From: JANMDN01 sp031376285
GTDB taxonomy: Bacteria > Actinomycetota > Thermoleophilia > Miltoncostaeales > Miltoncostaeaceae
DNA: 64,000 nt
Direction: 5' to 3'
NCBI GenBank assembly: GCA_031376285.1
Contig: JANMDN010000013.1
Location: forward strand, 224,056 to 288,055
Below are positions 50,056 to 58,464 of this stretch, one piece after another (positions within the stretch are counted from its first letter, which is position 1; each line of letters opens with the position of its first letter). The notes under the pieces were generated by a model. That model was not told where the DNA came from, searched no databases, and saw only the letters and a program-made list of their open reading frames with translations. A program made the position numbers and the translations under genes.

Positions 50056-50694
50056 CTACTCGGGGCCGGCGCGCTCGACCCGCCACCATTTCGTGGCGGT
50101 TACGGCAAGCACGAGAATCAAGATCGCCGAGCCGAAGTACTCGGAGTTCTCTTCGATGAGGATCTCGACGCCTCCCCGCAGCTCGTCGCCTTTGGTGCTC
50201 AGCAGTTCCGCGCCGATGCCCAAGAAGAGAACTCCAACGCCGATCCGCCCGAGCAGGCGAAGTCCTGCGGAGAGCTGATTGAGGCTCGTCCAGATCGCCC
50301 AGGCGCCAGCGACGATGCCTGGGAGATAGAGGAGCGGCCAGAGACGTCCTTCTCCGCCGAAGAGGCGTTGTCCGAGCTGCTCGTGGACCTGTGACGTTTC
50401 ATCCATCGAGAGGAAGAGGAACCCAGCCGACATCACGCCCCAGCTCAACCGAGCACGGCGGTCACTCCACTTGCTGACGCAAAGGACGAGCGCGGCGACG
50501 GCGACTCCCGCGAGAAGAAGCGACGACCACCAAGTGGTGAAGTTCCCCTCGAGGTCCATGTTGAGTTCGGTCGCCACCAGGTCCCCAAGGTGTGACCGGA
50601 CGGCGTAGAGCAGTGAGAGGACGACCTGAAACGCCGCAAAGTAACCGGCGGCCCGTCGGGCCCAGAGAGGAAGTGCCTCAAGGATGGAGTTCAT
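50056..50694 (-). CDS. Uncharacterised multi-pass membrane protein
   Basis: The 212-residue protein has about six membrane helices (YFAAFQVVLSLLYAV, SSLLLAGVAVAALVLCV, LSWGVMSAGFLFLSM, LWPLLYLPGIVAGAWAIW, GRIGVGVLFLGIGAELL, SAILILVLAVTATKWW). A polar DETSQVHEQLGQR follows helix three and may be functional. I do not recognise the family. It is divergent from the VIT1-like gene. Confidence 0.6.
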   Translation of the reverse strand: MNSILEALPLWARRAAGYFAAFQVVLSLLYAVRSHLGDLVATELNMDLEGNFTTWWSSLLLAGVAVAALVLCVSKWSDRRARLSWGVMSAGFLFLSMDETSQVHEQLGQRLFGGEGRLWPLLYLPGIVAGAWAIWTSLNQLSAGLRLLGRIGVGVLFLGIGAELLSTKGDELRGGVEILIEENSEYFGSAILILVLAVTATKWWRVERAGPE

Positions 50695-50810
50695 TCCTCA
50701 ACCCTGCTGATGCCGGGCTTGCGACGCAACCCAGGCGGTGTGTCGGGAACCTATCGCGCCTTCGTCGTCTTGAAACCAGGCTGTCCCACGAGGCGCGTAT
50801 CCTCCCGCAG

Positions 50811-51572
50811 ATGGCGGCTCCCCACGCAATCACAGACGCCCGGCGGGCCGAGGCGCAGGAGCACATTCGCGATCACGCGCTCGGGGAAGCGGAGCGGATC
50901 GCGCGGCTTTCTCGAATCCGGGAGTTCGTCCTCGGCGCCCAGGATGGGCTCCTCGTGCCCCTCGGCGTCGTCACCGGAATGGCCGCGGCAAACCCCTCGC
51001 GTTCGCTCCTGATCGTCGCCGGCCTCGCTGAGGCGTTCGCCGGCGCGGTGGCGATGGGAAGCGGCTCGTACCTTGCCAGTCGCGCTGAGGAACAGCTCTT
51101 CGAAAGCGAGATCGCCGACGAGACGCAGGAGATCGTCGACCACCACGATCGAGAGGTCGCTGAGCTCGCGCTTGTGCTCGAAGAAGAGGGCCTCCCTCGC
51201 CCTCAGGCCGAGTCTGTCGCCCTCGGCCTCGCCGCGAATCCGAATGTCTTTGTTCGGACGAAGGTCCAGAAAGAACTCGGCCTCTCACCCGACCTCGGCG
51301 CCGCGGCCCTTGGCGATGCCGTCGTGGTGGGGTGTACGTACCTGGTCGCCGCGATCATCCCGCTCTGGCCGTACTTCTTCATGGCGGTTCGCTCAGCGCT
51401 CTGGGTCAGCGTCACCTGCACCCTCGTCGCGCTCTTCGCCCTTGGTGTCGCAAAGGCCCGAGTCGCGCGGATGCCGTGGCTTCCTTCGGCGCTCCAGGTA
51501 CTTGCGATCGGATCGCTCAGCGCCGGCCTCGGCTACCTGATCGGCCATCTCGTCTCGGGATGGGCTGGCTAG
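50811..51572 (+). CDS. VIT1/CCC1-family iron or manganese transporter
   Basis: The 253-residue protein has the VIT1 opening REFVLGAQDGLLVPLGVVTGMAAAN, then LIVAGLAEAFAGAVAMGSGSYLASRAEEQLFESEI, a charged metal-binding region, and three C-terminal helices. Members export Fe2+ or Mn2+ from the cytosol. TATCCT lies 7 nt before the ATG at 50811, so the message is probably leaderless. Its stop overlaps the end of the convergent acetyltransferase gene. Confidence 0.87.
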   Translation: MAAPHAITDARRAEAQEHIRDHALGEAERIARLSRIREFVLGAQDGLLVPLGVVTGMAAANPSRSLLIVAGLAEAFAGAVAMGSGSYLASRAEEQLFESEIADETQEIVDHHDREVAELALVLEEEGLPRPQAESVALGLAANPNVFVRTKVQKELGLSPDLGAAALGDAVVVGCTYLVAAIIPLWPYFFMAVRSALWVSVTCTLVALFALGVAKARVARMPWLPSALQVLAIGSLSAGLGYLIGHLVSGWAG

Positions 51573-52066
51573 ACCGGACCCATCAACGTCACGAGGGCGG
51601 GGCGTAGGCCGTGGCGTTCGTAGAAGCGGATGGCTGTTTCGTTTCCTTCGAGCACGCTCAGCTCGAGCGCGACAGCGCCCTCGCGTGCGAGCACGTTGCG
51701 GACGGCCTGCATGAGGAGGCTGCCAATCCCAAGCCCACGGCGTGTTTCGTCGACGGCCAACGTCTCGAGGGTGCCGATCGGCTCGCGAGGTTCCCAAGCG
51801 CGCCGGGGCTCGCGGACCCGGACCATCGCGTAGCCGACCGCCGTGTCGTCGTCCATCGCCAGGAGGAGCGCCGACCGAGGTTCGGCGAGCCAAACCTCGT
51901 AGTGGGCGCGCCGCCGCTGCCACAGTTCGCCGATGTCGGGGAGTTCACCAAAGCGGCCGATCATCGGCGATACGGCCACGTGGTTGCGGTGCATCGACAT
52001 CCAGAGCGGCCGGGCGGCGTCGAGTGCCTCGACGCCAACCTCGACGACCCGGACGTCGCTTGCCAC
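51569..52066 (-). CDS. GNAT-family acetyltransferase
   Basis: The 165-residue protein has a complete GNAT core: LLLAMDDDTAVGYAMVRVREP, LETLAVDETRRGLGIGSLLMQAVRNVLAREG and the family end LSVLEGNETAIRFYERHGLRPAL. The substrate is unknown. It starts right at the msrA stop, so the two are co-transcribed. Confidence 0.82.
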   Translation of the reverse strand: MASDVRVVEVGVEALDAARPLWMSMHRNHVAVSPMIGRFGELPDIGELWQRRRAHYEVWLAEPRSALLLAMDDDTAVGYAMVRVREPRRAWEPREPIGTLETLAVDETRRGLGIGSLLMQAVRNVLAREGAVALELSVLEGNETAIRFYERHGLRPALVTLMGPV

Positions 52067-52719
52067 TAGGTTCTCGCGGAGAGGCCGATCGGGCAGGTGA
52101 CGCCGGTCCCGCCCAGGCCGCAGTAGCCATTCGGTTCCTTGGAGAGGTACTGCTGGTGGTAGCTCTCCGCGTAATAGAAGGGGGGCGCGGGGACGATCTC
52201 GGTGGTGATCTGCCCGTAGCCTGAGTCTGTCAGCATCGGTTGGAACGCGTCCCGCGACCGGGTTGCGGTCTGGAGCTGCGCGTCACCGAAGCAGTAGATC
52301 CCGGATCGGTACTGGGTGCCGCGGTCGTTTCCTTGCCGCATGCCCTGAGTCGGGTCGTGCCCTTCCCAGAAGACGCGCAGGAGATCCGTGTAGGTGATCG
52401 CCTTGGGTTCGAAGACGACGAGCACGACCTCGTTGTGACCCGTAAGGCCGCTGCACACCTCTTCGTAGGTCGCGTTCGGGGTGTATCCACCCGCGTAGCC
52501 AACGGCGGTGGTGTGCACACCCGCAAGCTGCCAGAACATCCGCTCGGCACCCCAGAAGCACCCCATGCCGAATATCGCCTGCTGCGTGCTGTCAGGGAAT
52601 GGCCCCTCGATGCTGGTTCCGAGGGTGTGATGGGGGCCCGTGATGGGCATCCGAGCGGCTCGGCCGGGGAGGGCGTCTGCAGGGCTCTGGATCGTGGCTG
52701 GCCTTCCGAAAAGGCGCAT
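52066..52719 (-). CDS. msrA: Peptide methionine sulfoxide reductase A
   Basis: The 217-residue enzyme has the catalytic cysteine Cys54 in FGMGCFWGAE, then VGYAGGYTPNATYEEVCSGLTGHNEVV, FWEGHDPTQGMRQGNDRGTQYRS and the C-terminal cysteines in YCGLGGTGVTCP. It repairs methionine-S-sulfoxide in proteins. A long N-terminal stretch (1-45) is as in other actinobacterial MsrA. A GGGAG ribosome site precedes the ATG. Confidence 0.94.
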   Translation of the reverse strand: MRLFGRPATIQSPADALPGRAARMPITGPHHTLGTSIEGPFPDSTQQAIFGMGCFWGAERMFWQLAGVHTTAVGYAGGYTPNATYEEVCSGLTGHNEVVLVVFEPKAITYTDLLRVFWEGHDPTQGMRQGNDRGTQYRSGIYCFGDAQLQTATRSRDAFQPMLTDSGYGQITTEIVPAPPFYYAESYHQQYLSKEPNGYCGLGGTGVTCPIGLSART

Positions 52720-52800
52720 GTGAGGCTCCCGCGGTCACAAATGAAAACGTCAACGCTCAGGGTAGCGCTGAAGCCCCTGTCCATGGTGGGAGCCCGAACG

Positions 52801-52845
52801 CGCGGCGGGTCCCGCCCAACCAACCCGGTTGGTGGAACCCGCGCG
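52801..52845. terminator. Hairpin downstream of the secreted-protein gene
   Basis: CGCGGCGGGT (52801-52810) pairs, with a bulge, with ACCCGCGCG (52837-52845), and an inner AACC/GGTT stem lies between. It sits 32 bp after the end of the leftward secreted-protein gene and before msrA, as a terminator would. Confidence 0.5.
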
Positions 52846-52876
52846 CCCCCAGGTCGCCACTCGCGTGGCGGGAGAT

Positions 52877-53617
52877 CTACTGCTGTGGGTTGATCGGAGC
52901 CGGACGGAAGTCGACCCGGATTGCTGGCGTGGCGAGGGCCTGCTGCAGCGTGGCCGTACGCGGGCCGACGACGATCAGTCGGACCTGGCGTCCCGCTTCG
53001 GCGCAGTACTGTGGAAGCTGCGCGGCGGAGAGCTGCGTCGGGCCGCCGTTCCAGCTCACGAAGATCGTGCGGGCAGGGTCGATCGTGAAGTTCTGCGTGA
53101 CCGGCTGGCCGAGCATCTTGTAGAGCGCGAGCCAGTTGCCTCCGGTGACGTCGAGGGTCATCTGGTTACCGTTCACGGCCTTGCAGTTGCCGACGAACTT
53201 CCAACGCGGACCATGCACGTTGAGCGGCGTGACGACGACACCGATGCGCGTCGCTGCCGTCGCCGCGATCGTCGCCATCGGCGTGTTCTTCGGCTGGCGC
53301 ACGTGAACCCGGACGGTCTGGCCGACACCGATCGTTGCGAGCGAGCCGTTCGTCGGCGTTCCGAGGTTCCAGGAGACGTAGGTCGTCAGCGGCCCGACCG
53401 TGAACGCTTGAACGTTCGGTTGGCCGATGAGGGCCTTGAGACCATCCCGGTCGCCGCCCTTGATGTCGACGGTGACTTTGCCGGTGGCCACGTCGACGGC
53501 GGTCACAGGCCCGCGGAACTCGTAGCTACGGGTGCCGTCGCGGTTTGTCGCGAGGGCTACGCCGGCCGGGACGAGTGCGGCAAGGGCGGCGGCGATGAGG
53601 GTCGGGCTGGTCTTCAT
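52877..53617 (-). CDS. Secreted protein with an internal duplication
   Basis: The 246-residue protein has a signal peptide (MKTSPTLIAAALAALVPAGVALA). Two related units follow: TVDIKGGDRDGLKALIGQP then LTTYVSWNLGTPT, and TLDVTGGNWLALYKMLGQP then ARTIFVSWNGGPT. The family is unknown to me; exported beta-rich units with a conserved VSWN are seen. The ATG at 53617 has a strong GGAGGA ribosome site. Confidence 0.7.
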   Translation of the reverse strand: MKTSPTLIAAALAALVPAGVALATNRDGTRSYEFRGPVTAVDVATGKVTVDIKGGDRDGLKALIGQPNVQAFTVGPLTTYVSWNLGTPTNGSLATIGVGQTVRVHVRQPKNTPMATIAATAATRIGVVVTPLNVHGPRWKFVGNCKAVNGNQMTLDVTGGNWLALYKMLGQPVTQNFTIDPARTIFVSWNGGPTQLSAAQLPQYCAEAGRQVRLIVVGPRTATLQQALATPAIRVDFRPAPINPQQ

Positions 53618-53737
53618 GGGTTCCTCCGGTGCGGGGGTCGCTTGTGAGAGGGACGCTAAATCGCCTCTGTATGCCCAGCTCCCCGGCATTCATGAACGCC
53701 ATGTAAGGGCCTGTAATCCCTGCGTCCGCTCCACCGG

Positions 53738-54316
53738 TCAGGTGTCGGCGAGTCTCCACTGCACGACCCCTTCGAGGGTGTCGACATCCCGGGTCCGAGC
53801 AGCAACGTCGTTTGCCGGCCATCCGACGTAGACAAACCCCACGATCACGTCATTTGGTCGAAGGCTGAGTGCCTCGTGAACCTCGGGTTCGTCCACGATG
53901 ACGCCGCTGCGCCACATCGCTCCGAGCCCGCTGCCGTGTGCTGCGAGCAGGAGGTTCTGGATCGCCGCGGCGACGGCGTCGCGATCTTCTCGCCGCACCA
54001 CGCCATCCGCGTCGGGGGCGCTGCGCACGAAGCACGCGATGACCACCGGTGCTCGTTCGAGACGAGATGCTTCACGTTCCTGCCGCTCAGGGGGGAGGTC
54101 CGGGGTCTTGCGGAGGGCCGCGCGCAGGTGCGCCTCGCCGATTGCGCGCCGAGCCGGACCACCGAGGACGATGAACCGCCACGGGCGGGTGAGGCGATGG
54201 TTGGGCGCGGTCACCGCCGCCGAAAGCAGCTCCTCGACCAGGTGGCGTGGCACCACGTCGGGTCGCACCCGCGGGACGCTTCGACGGCCGGCGATCTGTC
54301 TGCTGAACTCACTCAC
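53738..54316 (-). CDS. Nitroreductase-family flavoprotein
   Basis: The 192-residue protein has the nitroreductase opening SRQIAGRRSVPRVRPDVVP, AAVTAPNHRLTRPWRFIVL, and AAAIQNLLLAAHGSGLGAMWRSG with the FMN phosphate loop. Members reduce nitro, quinone or flavin substrates with NAD(P)H; some are BluB-like. It is divergent from the FtsH-like gene. Confidence 0.85.
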   Translation of the reverse strand: MSEFSRQIAGRRSVPRVRPDVVPRHLVEELLSAAVTAPNHRLTRPWRFIVLGGPARRAIGEAHLRAALRKTPDLPPERQEREASRLERAPVVIACFVRSAPDADGVVRREDRDAVAAAIQNLLLAAHGSGLGAMWRSGVIVDEPEVHEALSLRPNDVIVGFVYVGWPANDVAARTRDVDTLEGVVQWRLADT

Positions 54317-54461
54317 CAGACGGAATCCTACGGCGGCACGGAGTCCGCCATCTCCGGCACGGACTCACCTCCCGGTGCGGGACCGCTCGACCTTCGGGGG
54401 GTGACCCAGGTCCCGATCTCAGGTTTCCTCGTTCATGCACGGAAGCGGCCGGGAGAAGCGG

Positions 54462-56252
54462 ATGAGAGCGCGAAATGCTGGACCGATGAGGTTGGTCCTT
54501 GGCTGGCTTGCGCTCCTTTCGCTTGCTCTCCCAACGATAGCTTCGGCCGATCCCCCTCGGCCGAAGCCCATCGCGCTCTCGAGCGCGCTCGACGCCCTCG
54601 AGCGGCCCCACGCGGTCTCGTACGCGAGCATTTCCCGCGCGTCCGGCGAGCCGATCCTCACGGTCTGTCGTCGCGGCCAGTGCTACCAAGCCGTGGTGCC
54701 GACAACGCTCGTGCCGTCGGTTCTCGAATCGGCTCGAACGGGCAAGACCGCCCTGTCGTTTGATCCAATCGACGAGCAGGTCAACAACCAAGCATCCGGC
54801 CTGAGCATCGGCGCGTTCTTCGACCGATGGGGTGGGCTGATCCTCATGGCGATGCTCGTCGTGGCAGCGTTCCTGGCGGTGCGCGTCGCGGGTGGGTCAC
54901 GCTTCAAGCACCGAATGCGCCCGGTCCAGAGCGACCACCGGTTCTCAGACGTGGCGGGGATCGACGAGATCCGTGACGAGGTCGCCGAGATCTCAGACGT
55001 CTTGCGCGATCCCGAGCGCTTCCAGCGGGTCGGCGCGGCCGTGCCGCGCGGCGTGATCCTGCACGGGCCCCCGGGGACCGGCAAGACGCTCCTTGCCAAG
55101 GCCGTGGCCGGCGAGGCGGGCGTGCCGTTTTTCAGTGTCTCCGGATCGGAGTTTGTCGAGGTCTACGCCGGCCTCGGGGCCAAACGGATCCGCTCACTCT
55201 TTGCGGCAGCGCGAAAAGCCGCGCCGGCGGTTGTCTACATCGATGAGATCGACGCGATCGGCGGCGCCCGAACCGGCGGGGGGGAGAGCGCCGAGCGCGA
55301 GAACGCCCTCAATCAGTTGCTGTCCGAGCTGGATGGCTTCTACACCGATCCGAACCGTCCGGTCGTGATCATGGCGTCCACGAACCGCATCGAGGACCTC
55401 GACCTGGCGCTCATCCGTTCGGGGCGGTTTGATCGCCGGATTGCCGTCGGCCTTCCCGACCGTGCGGCGCGCGAGTCGATTCTCGGTGTGCATTCACGCC
55501 ATCGACCGCTCGCGTCGACCGTCCGGCTGGCCGATGTCGCGGCGTTCACGGCAGGGATGGCGGGCGCCGACCTTGCCGCCCTCTGTAACGAAGCGGCGTT
55601 CGAGGCCGCCCGGGAGCGCCGGACGTTGATCGAGGCGAGCGACTTTCGCCGGGCGCTCATGCGCCTCGCTGGAGGTCCGGAGCGCCGGACGCGAGTGATG
55701 ATGGAGGAGGAGCGTCGCCTGGTCGCCTTCCACGAGATGGGTCACGCGATCGTCGGGCATCTCCTGCCGCGGTGCGATCCCATTGAGCGCGTCACGGTGA
55801 TCCCGCAGGGGCAGGCGCTCGGTGTGACGATCGCCCTGCCGACTGAGGACCGGATGCTCGCGACTCGCGGCGACTGTCTTGACCGGATGGCGATGCTCAT
55901 GGCCGGGCGCGCGTCGGAGGAGTTGGTGTTCGGGGAGTCAACCTCGGGGGCGGCTGATGATCTGCGACGGGCGATCCTGCTTGCGCGCCGAATGGTGAGC
56001 GAGTTCGGCATGGCGGAGTCGACGACGATCGAAAGCCTGCGGGCAGCTGTGGGCGAGGACGACGTCGAGCGCGCCGCCCGGGGCCTCGTGGGCGACGCGC
56101 TGGCTCGGGCGAGGGAGATCCTCAGCCGCAACCGACGTCTGCTCGACGCCTGCGCCGAACGCCTCTTGGAGGTCGAGGCGATCGACCGTCAGGAGCTCGA
56201 CGAGATCCTTGGCCCGCGCCCGTCCGGATCCCGCCTGAGCGCGCTGGGGTAG
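54462..56252 (+). CDS. FtsH-like membrane-anchored AAA+ metalloprotease
   Basis: The 596-residue protein has a membrane segment near 10-28, an external domain with a Cys pair (CRRGQC, Cys69 and Cys74), and a second helix near 124-143. The AAA+ module follows with Walker A GPPGTGKT (202-209) and Walker B VVYIDEIDAIGG. The zinc protease motif HEMGH (His424-His428) comes next. It lacks the last part of some FtsH tails but looks active. FtsH proteins unfold and degrade membrane and short-lived proteins. The ATG at 54462 was chosen for its GGGAGA ribosome site; a second FtsH probably exists elsewhere, since this one has an unusual external domain. Confidence 0.85.
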   Translation: MRARNAGPMRLVLGWLALLSLALPTIASADPPRPKPIALSSALDALERPHAVSYASISRASGEPILTVCRRGQCYQAVVPTTLVPSVLESARTGKTALSFDPIDEQVNNQASGLSIGAFFDRWGGLILMAMLVVAAFLAVRVAGGSRFKHRMRPVQSDHRFSDVAGIDEIRDEVAEISDVLRDPERFQRVGAAVPRGVILHGPPGTGKTLLAKAVAGEAGVPFFSVSGSEFVEVYAGLGAKRIRSLFAAARKAAPAVVYIDEIDAIGGARTGGGESAERENALNQLLSELDGFYTDPNRPVVIMASTNRIEDLDLALIRSGRFDRRIAVGLPDRAARESILGVHSRHRPLASTVRLADVAAFTAGMAGADLAALCNEAAFEAARERRTLIEASDFRRALMRLAGGPERRTRVMMEEERRLVAFHEMGHAIVGHLLPRCDPIERVTVIPQGQALGVTIALPTEDRMLATRGDCLDRMAMLMAGRASEELVFGESTSGAADDLRRAILLARRMVSEFGMAESTTIESLRAAVGEDDVERAARGLVGDALARAREILSRNRRLLDACAERLLEVEAIDRQELDEILGPRPSGSRLSALG

Positions 56253-56275
56253 GGGCGGGGCTTGCCAGACGGGCA

Positions 56276-56294
56276 ATTATTGTCATACAATAAT
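56276..56294. promoter_or_regulatory. Inverted-repeat operator of the toxin-antitoxin pair
   Basis: ATTATTG-TCATA-CAATAAT is a perfect 7-bp inverted repeat and one of the few AT-rich spots in the window. It ends 6 nt before the GTG at 56301, so it overlaps the -10 region and is likely an antitoxin binding site. Confidence 0.6.
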
Positions 56295-56300
56295 CCGCAT

Positions 56301-56558
56301 GTGGACGTTCACCGGTCGGCCCGTACGCATGGTGTCCATGAACATGACATACGCCACGCGCTCGACCGCGCCCTCAGTTGGATCGACCTCGAACCCGACG
56401 CTGACCCACCCAAGATCCTCGCGATTGGCGCGGACCGCGCGGGAAATCTTCTGGAGGTCATCATGCTCGAACTGGCCGAGGAACGGTTGCTCGTGATCTA
56501 TGCCATGGCGCTTCGACGCAACTTCCATGACCTTCTTCTCGGAAGACCCGAGACGTGA
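56301..56558 (+). CDS. Small toxin-like protein of a two-gene toxin-antitoxin module
   Basis: From GTG 56301 the 85-residue product reads VDVHRSARTHGVHEHDIRHALDRAL, ending in MALRRNFHDLLLGRPE. This pattern is seen in small RelE/BrnT-like toxin proteins paired with ribbon-helix-helix partners. It lies directly after a palindromic operator and overlaps the next gene by 4 bp. Toxicity is inferred from context. Confidence 0.65.
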   Translation: MDVHRSARTHGVHEHDIRHALDRALSWIDLEPDADPPKILAIGADRAGNLLEVIMLELAEERLLVIYAMALRRNFHDLLLGRPET

Positions 56559-56827
56559 CCGACAAGCACTACCGAACCAAATCCGGTCGGACGCTGACCC
56601 ACGCTGAAATCGAGACGCTTGCCGACGAGGTCGCCCGTCCATCCTATGAGCCGACTCGCGCGGCCAAGCGCGGTCGTCCGCTGCTCGGCGACGGCCCGGC
56701 GGAACTCGTCCCGGTCCGCCTCGACCCCGCTCTTCGCGCCGCGCTCGATGCTCGCGCGGCGCGAGACGAGATGACGGTCAGCGACGTCATCCGCACCGCC
56801 CTGCGCCGCCACCTCGACGCCGCGTAG
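56555..56827 (+). CDS. Ribbon-helix-helix antitoxin
   Basis: The 90-residue protein ends with VPVRLDPALRAALDARAARDEMTVSDVIRTALRRHL, a CopG-like ribbon-helix-helix domain. The N-terminal KSGRTLTHAEIETLADEVA would contact the toxin. GTG start overlaps the toxin stop. The next 124 bp hold a possible TAGCGT box (near 56918) for the CRISPR operon. Confidence 0.75.
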   Translation: MTDKHYRTKSGRTLTHAEIETLADEVARPSYEPTRAAKRGRPLLGDGPAELVPVRLDPALRAALDARAARDEMTVSDVIRTALRRHLDAA

Positions 56828-56951
56828 CCCGAGCGTCACCGACGAACCAAGTGCGTGGCTCGGCAAGGGGTGATGTGCTGATAGACCTGGGTGGGGTGAC
56901 AGGAGTTCGCGCCATCACGTAGCGTCAAGGCACTCCGACTGAGAGCCTCTC

Positions 56952-57296
56952 GTGACCTTCCCGGACTTCTTCGAGAAAGCGACTTCAGGCAACCCGCCGT
57001 TCGCGTGGCAGTCCACGCTTGCGCTCTCCGAGACCCTGCCCGCACTGGTACGGGTTCCAACGGGAGCGGGGAAGACCGAGGGGGCGGTGCTCGGCTGGCT
57101 TTGGCGACGACGATTCGCCGACGACGCAACCCGTCAGTCGACGCCGCGGCGTTTGGCGTACTGCCTGCCGATGCGCGTGCTCGTCGAGCAGACGGTTGAT
57201 CGCCACGAACGGAGTTGCGGCCGGGGCAGAGCGCTCCTTGCGCGGTTGCGCGAAGGAATCGGTTCGAACACGCCCAAGATCAAGGAGAAGCAATGA
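56952..57296 (+). pseudogene. Truncated N-terminal fragment of a type I-G Cas3 helicase
   Basis: The 114-residue frame reads FPDFFEKATSGNPPFAWQST, then LVRVPTGAGKTEGAVLGWLWRRR with Walker A (VPTGAGKT, 35-42), then RLAYCLPMRVLVEQT. These are the first motifs of Cas3 helicases from type I-G loci. After residue 84 similarity stops and the frame ends with KIKEKQ, so the remaining helicase and HD domains are gone. It still overlaps csb1 (ATGA) and supplies that gene's AAGGAG ribosome site, which explains its retention. A full-length, clearly different cas3 lies at 59892. Confidence 0.75.
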
Positions 57297-58456
57297 ACCT
57301 GGAGACGCTTTGCACGGCGGTGGCGAGCGCTGCGGCTATCCGAGCGCGAGCACGCCTTGAACCCGCGGGAGGTGTGGGTGACAAGGTTTTCCCCGCCACC
57401 TACGAAGGTGGCGGTTACGCCTATGAAGATCGAATCGTGATGGGCGAAACCGTTCGCTGTGTGTTGCTCGACGCAGTCCAGTCTCAGGCGAACCGATTCG
57501 AACTGGCACTGCAGGAGGCAATCGATCGAGGAAGGCTCCAGATCCCCGTCATCACCGTCACCTTTCCGGCGGATCTCTCTCGCGAACTCGGGCCCATAAC
57601 GTCTCTTACTGCGCCGCATCGTTGCTACGACGCGCTTCTTCGTGACGCCGACCTTGATGGGACTCCATTCCCCAAGAGCGACCTCGGGCTTTCGTTGTCC
57701 CAGGCGCGCGCGAGCGATGCCTTGGCCCTCTACAGAAGCTGTCCCACCGTGCTCGTTTTTGGCGGCTGGGACTCAACCGGTCCCCGGGGCGGGTCGGGAA
57801 TCAAGTTCGTTCGTGCTGTGGCCTGCGAGATCGTCGGTGTCAACGTCGTTTCCGGCGTCAAGACGTCCTCCCGCATGGATCCAGCGGGCATCCGAAGTCA
57901 GGTCACCGTCAGTGTTCCCAAGGGTGACCGCCAAGGCTGGACCCTGGCCGATCAGGGTGACAAGACGGGCAAGCGCCCTTCGGAGATCAACCACGGCAAT
58001 ATCCCGCCAACGGTTTCGAGCAACGGCGGGGTCACAGTGGCGTACGCCGAAGAGACCTGGGTGCTTTCACTCCCCGCCCTTCGTCGGTACAGCTTTCCAG
58101 TCGAGGGCGAGATGTCGGAGGCTCGCGACATTGCCGCACGCACTGTGCTTGCTGCGCTCGCAGTCGCCGCTCGAGCCTTGGCGCGTGACGACGGCTACTT
58201 CCTTCGCTCACGCTGCCACCTCGTTCCTGTTCCAGGGGCCGTCACGTTCGAGATCGTGGAACGCGACGGCACAGTTATGCCCATCGCGGACCTCCGTGCC
58301 GACGAGGCCCTTTCGCTGCTCGTCGAGGCCGTCGCGGAGGCGGAACGGCTCGGGATCGAGTGGCGTCGAGAGCCAGTCCAACTGGTCGCCCAGGAGAAGC
58401 TGGCGGAACTCGTCCGCCGCAGCTTTGCGCTTGCCCCCGGCGGCGAAGCCGAATAG
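57293..58456 (+). CDS. csb1: Type I-G CRISPR Cas7 backbone protein (Csb1)
   Basis: The 387-residue protein matches Csb1/GSU0053: ARARLEPAGGVGDKVFPATYEGGGYAYEDR, SLTAPHRCYDALLRDADLDGTPFPKSDLG, VLVFGGWDSTGPRGGSGIKFVRAVACEIVGVN and INHGNIPPTV. It coats the spacer part of the crRNA in the type I-G (formerly I-U) Cascade. The ATG at 57293 overlaps the cas3 fragment. All expected regions are present. Confidence 0.9.
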   Translation: MNLETLCTAVASAAAIRARARLEPAGGVGDKVFPATYEGGGYAYEDRIVMGETVRCVLLDAVQSQANRFELALQEAIDRGRLQIPVITVTFPADLSRELGPITSLTAPHRCYDALLRDADLDGTPFPKSDLGLSLSQARASDALALYRSCPTVLVFGGWDSTGPRGGSGIKFVRAVACEIVGVNVVSGVKTSSRMDPAGIRSQVTVSVPKGDRQGWTLADQGDKTGKRPSEINHGNIPPTVSSNGGVTVAYAEETWVLSLPALRRYSFPVEGEMSEARDIAARTVLAALAVAARALARDDGYFLRSRCHLVPVPGAVTFEIVERDGTVMPIADLRADEALSLLVEAVAEAERLGIEWRREPVQLVAQEKLAELVRRSFALAPGGEAE

Positions 58457-58464
58457 AGGTCCGG

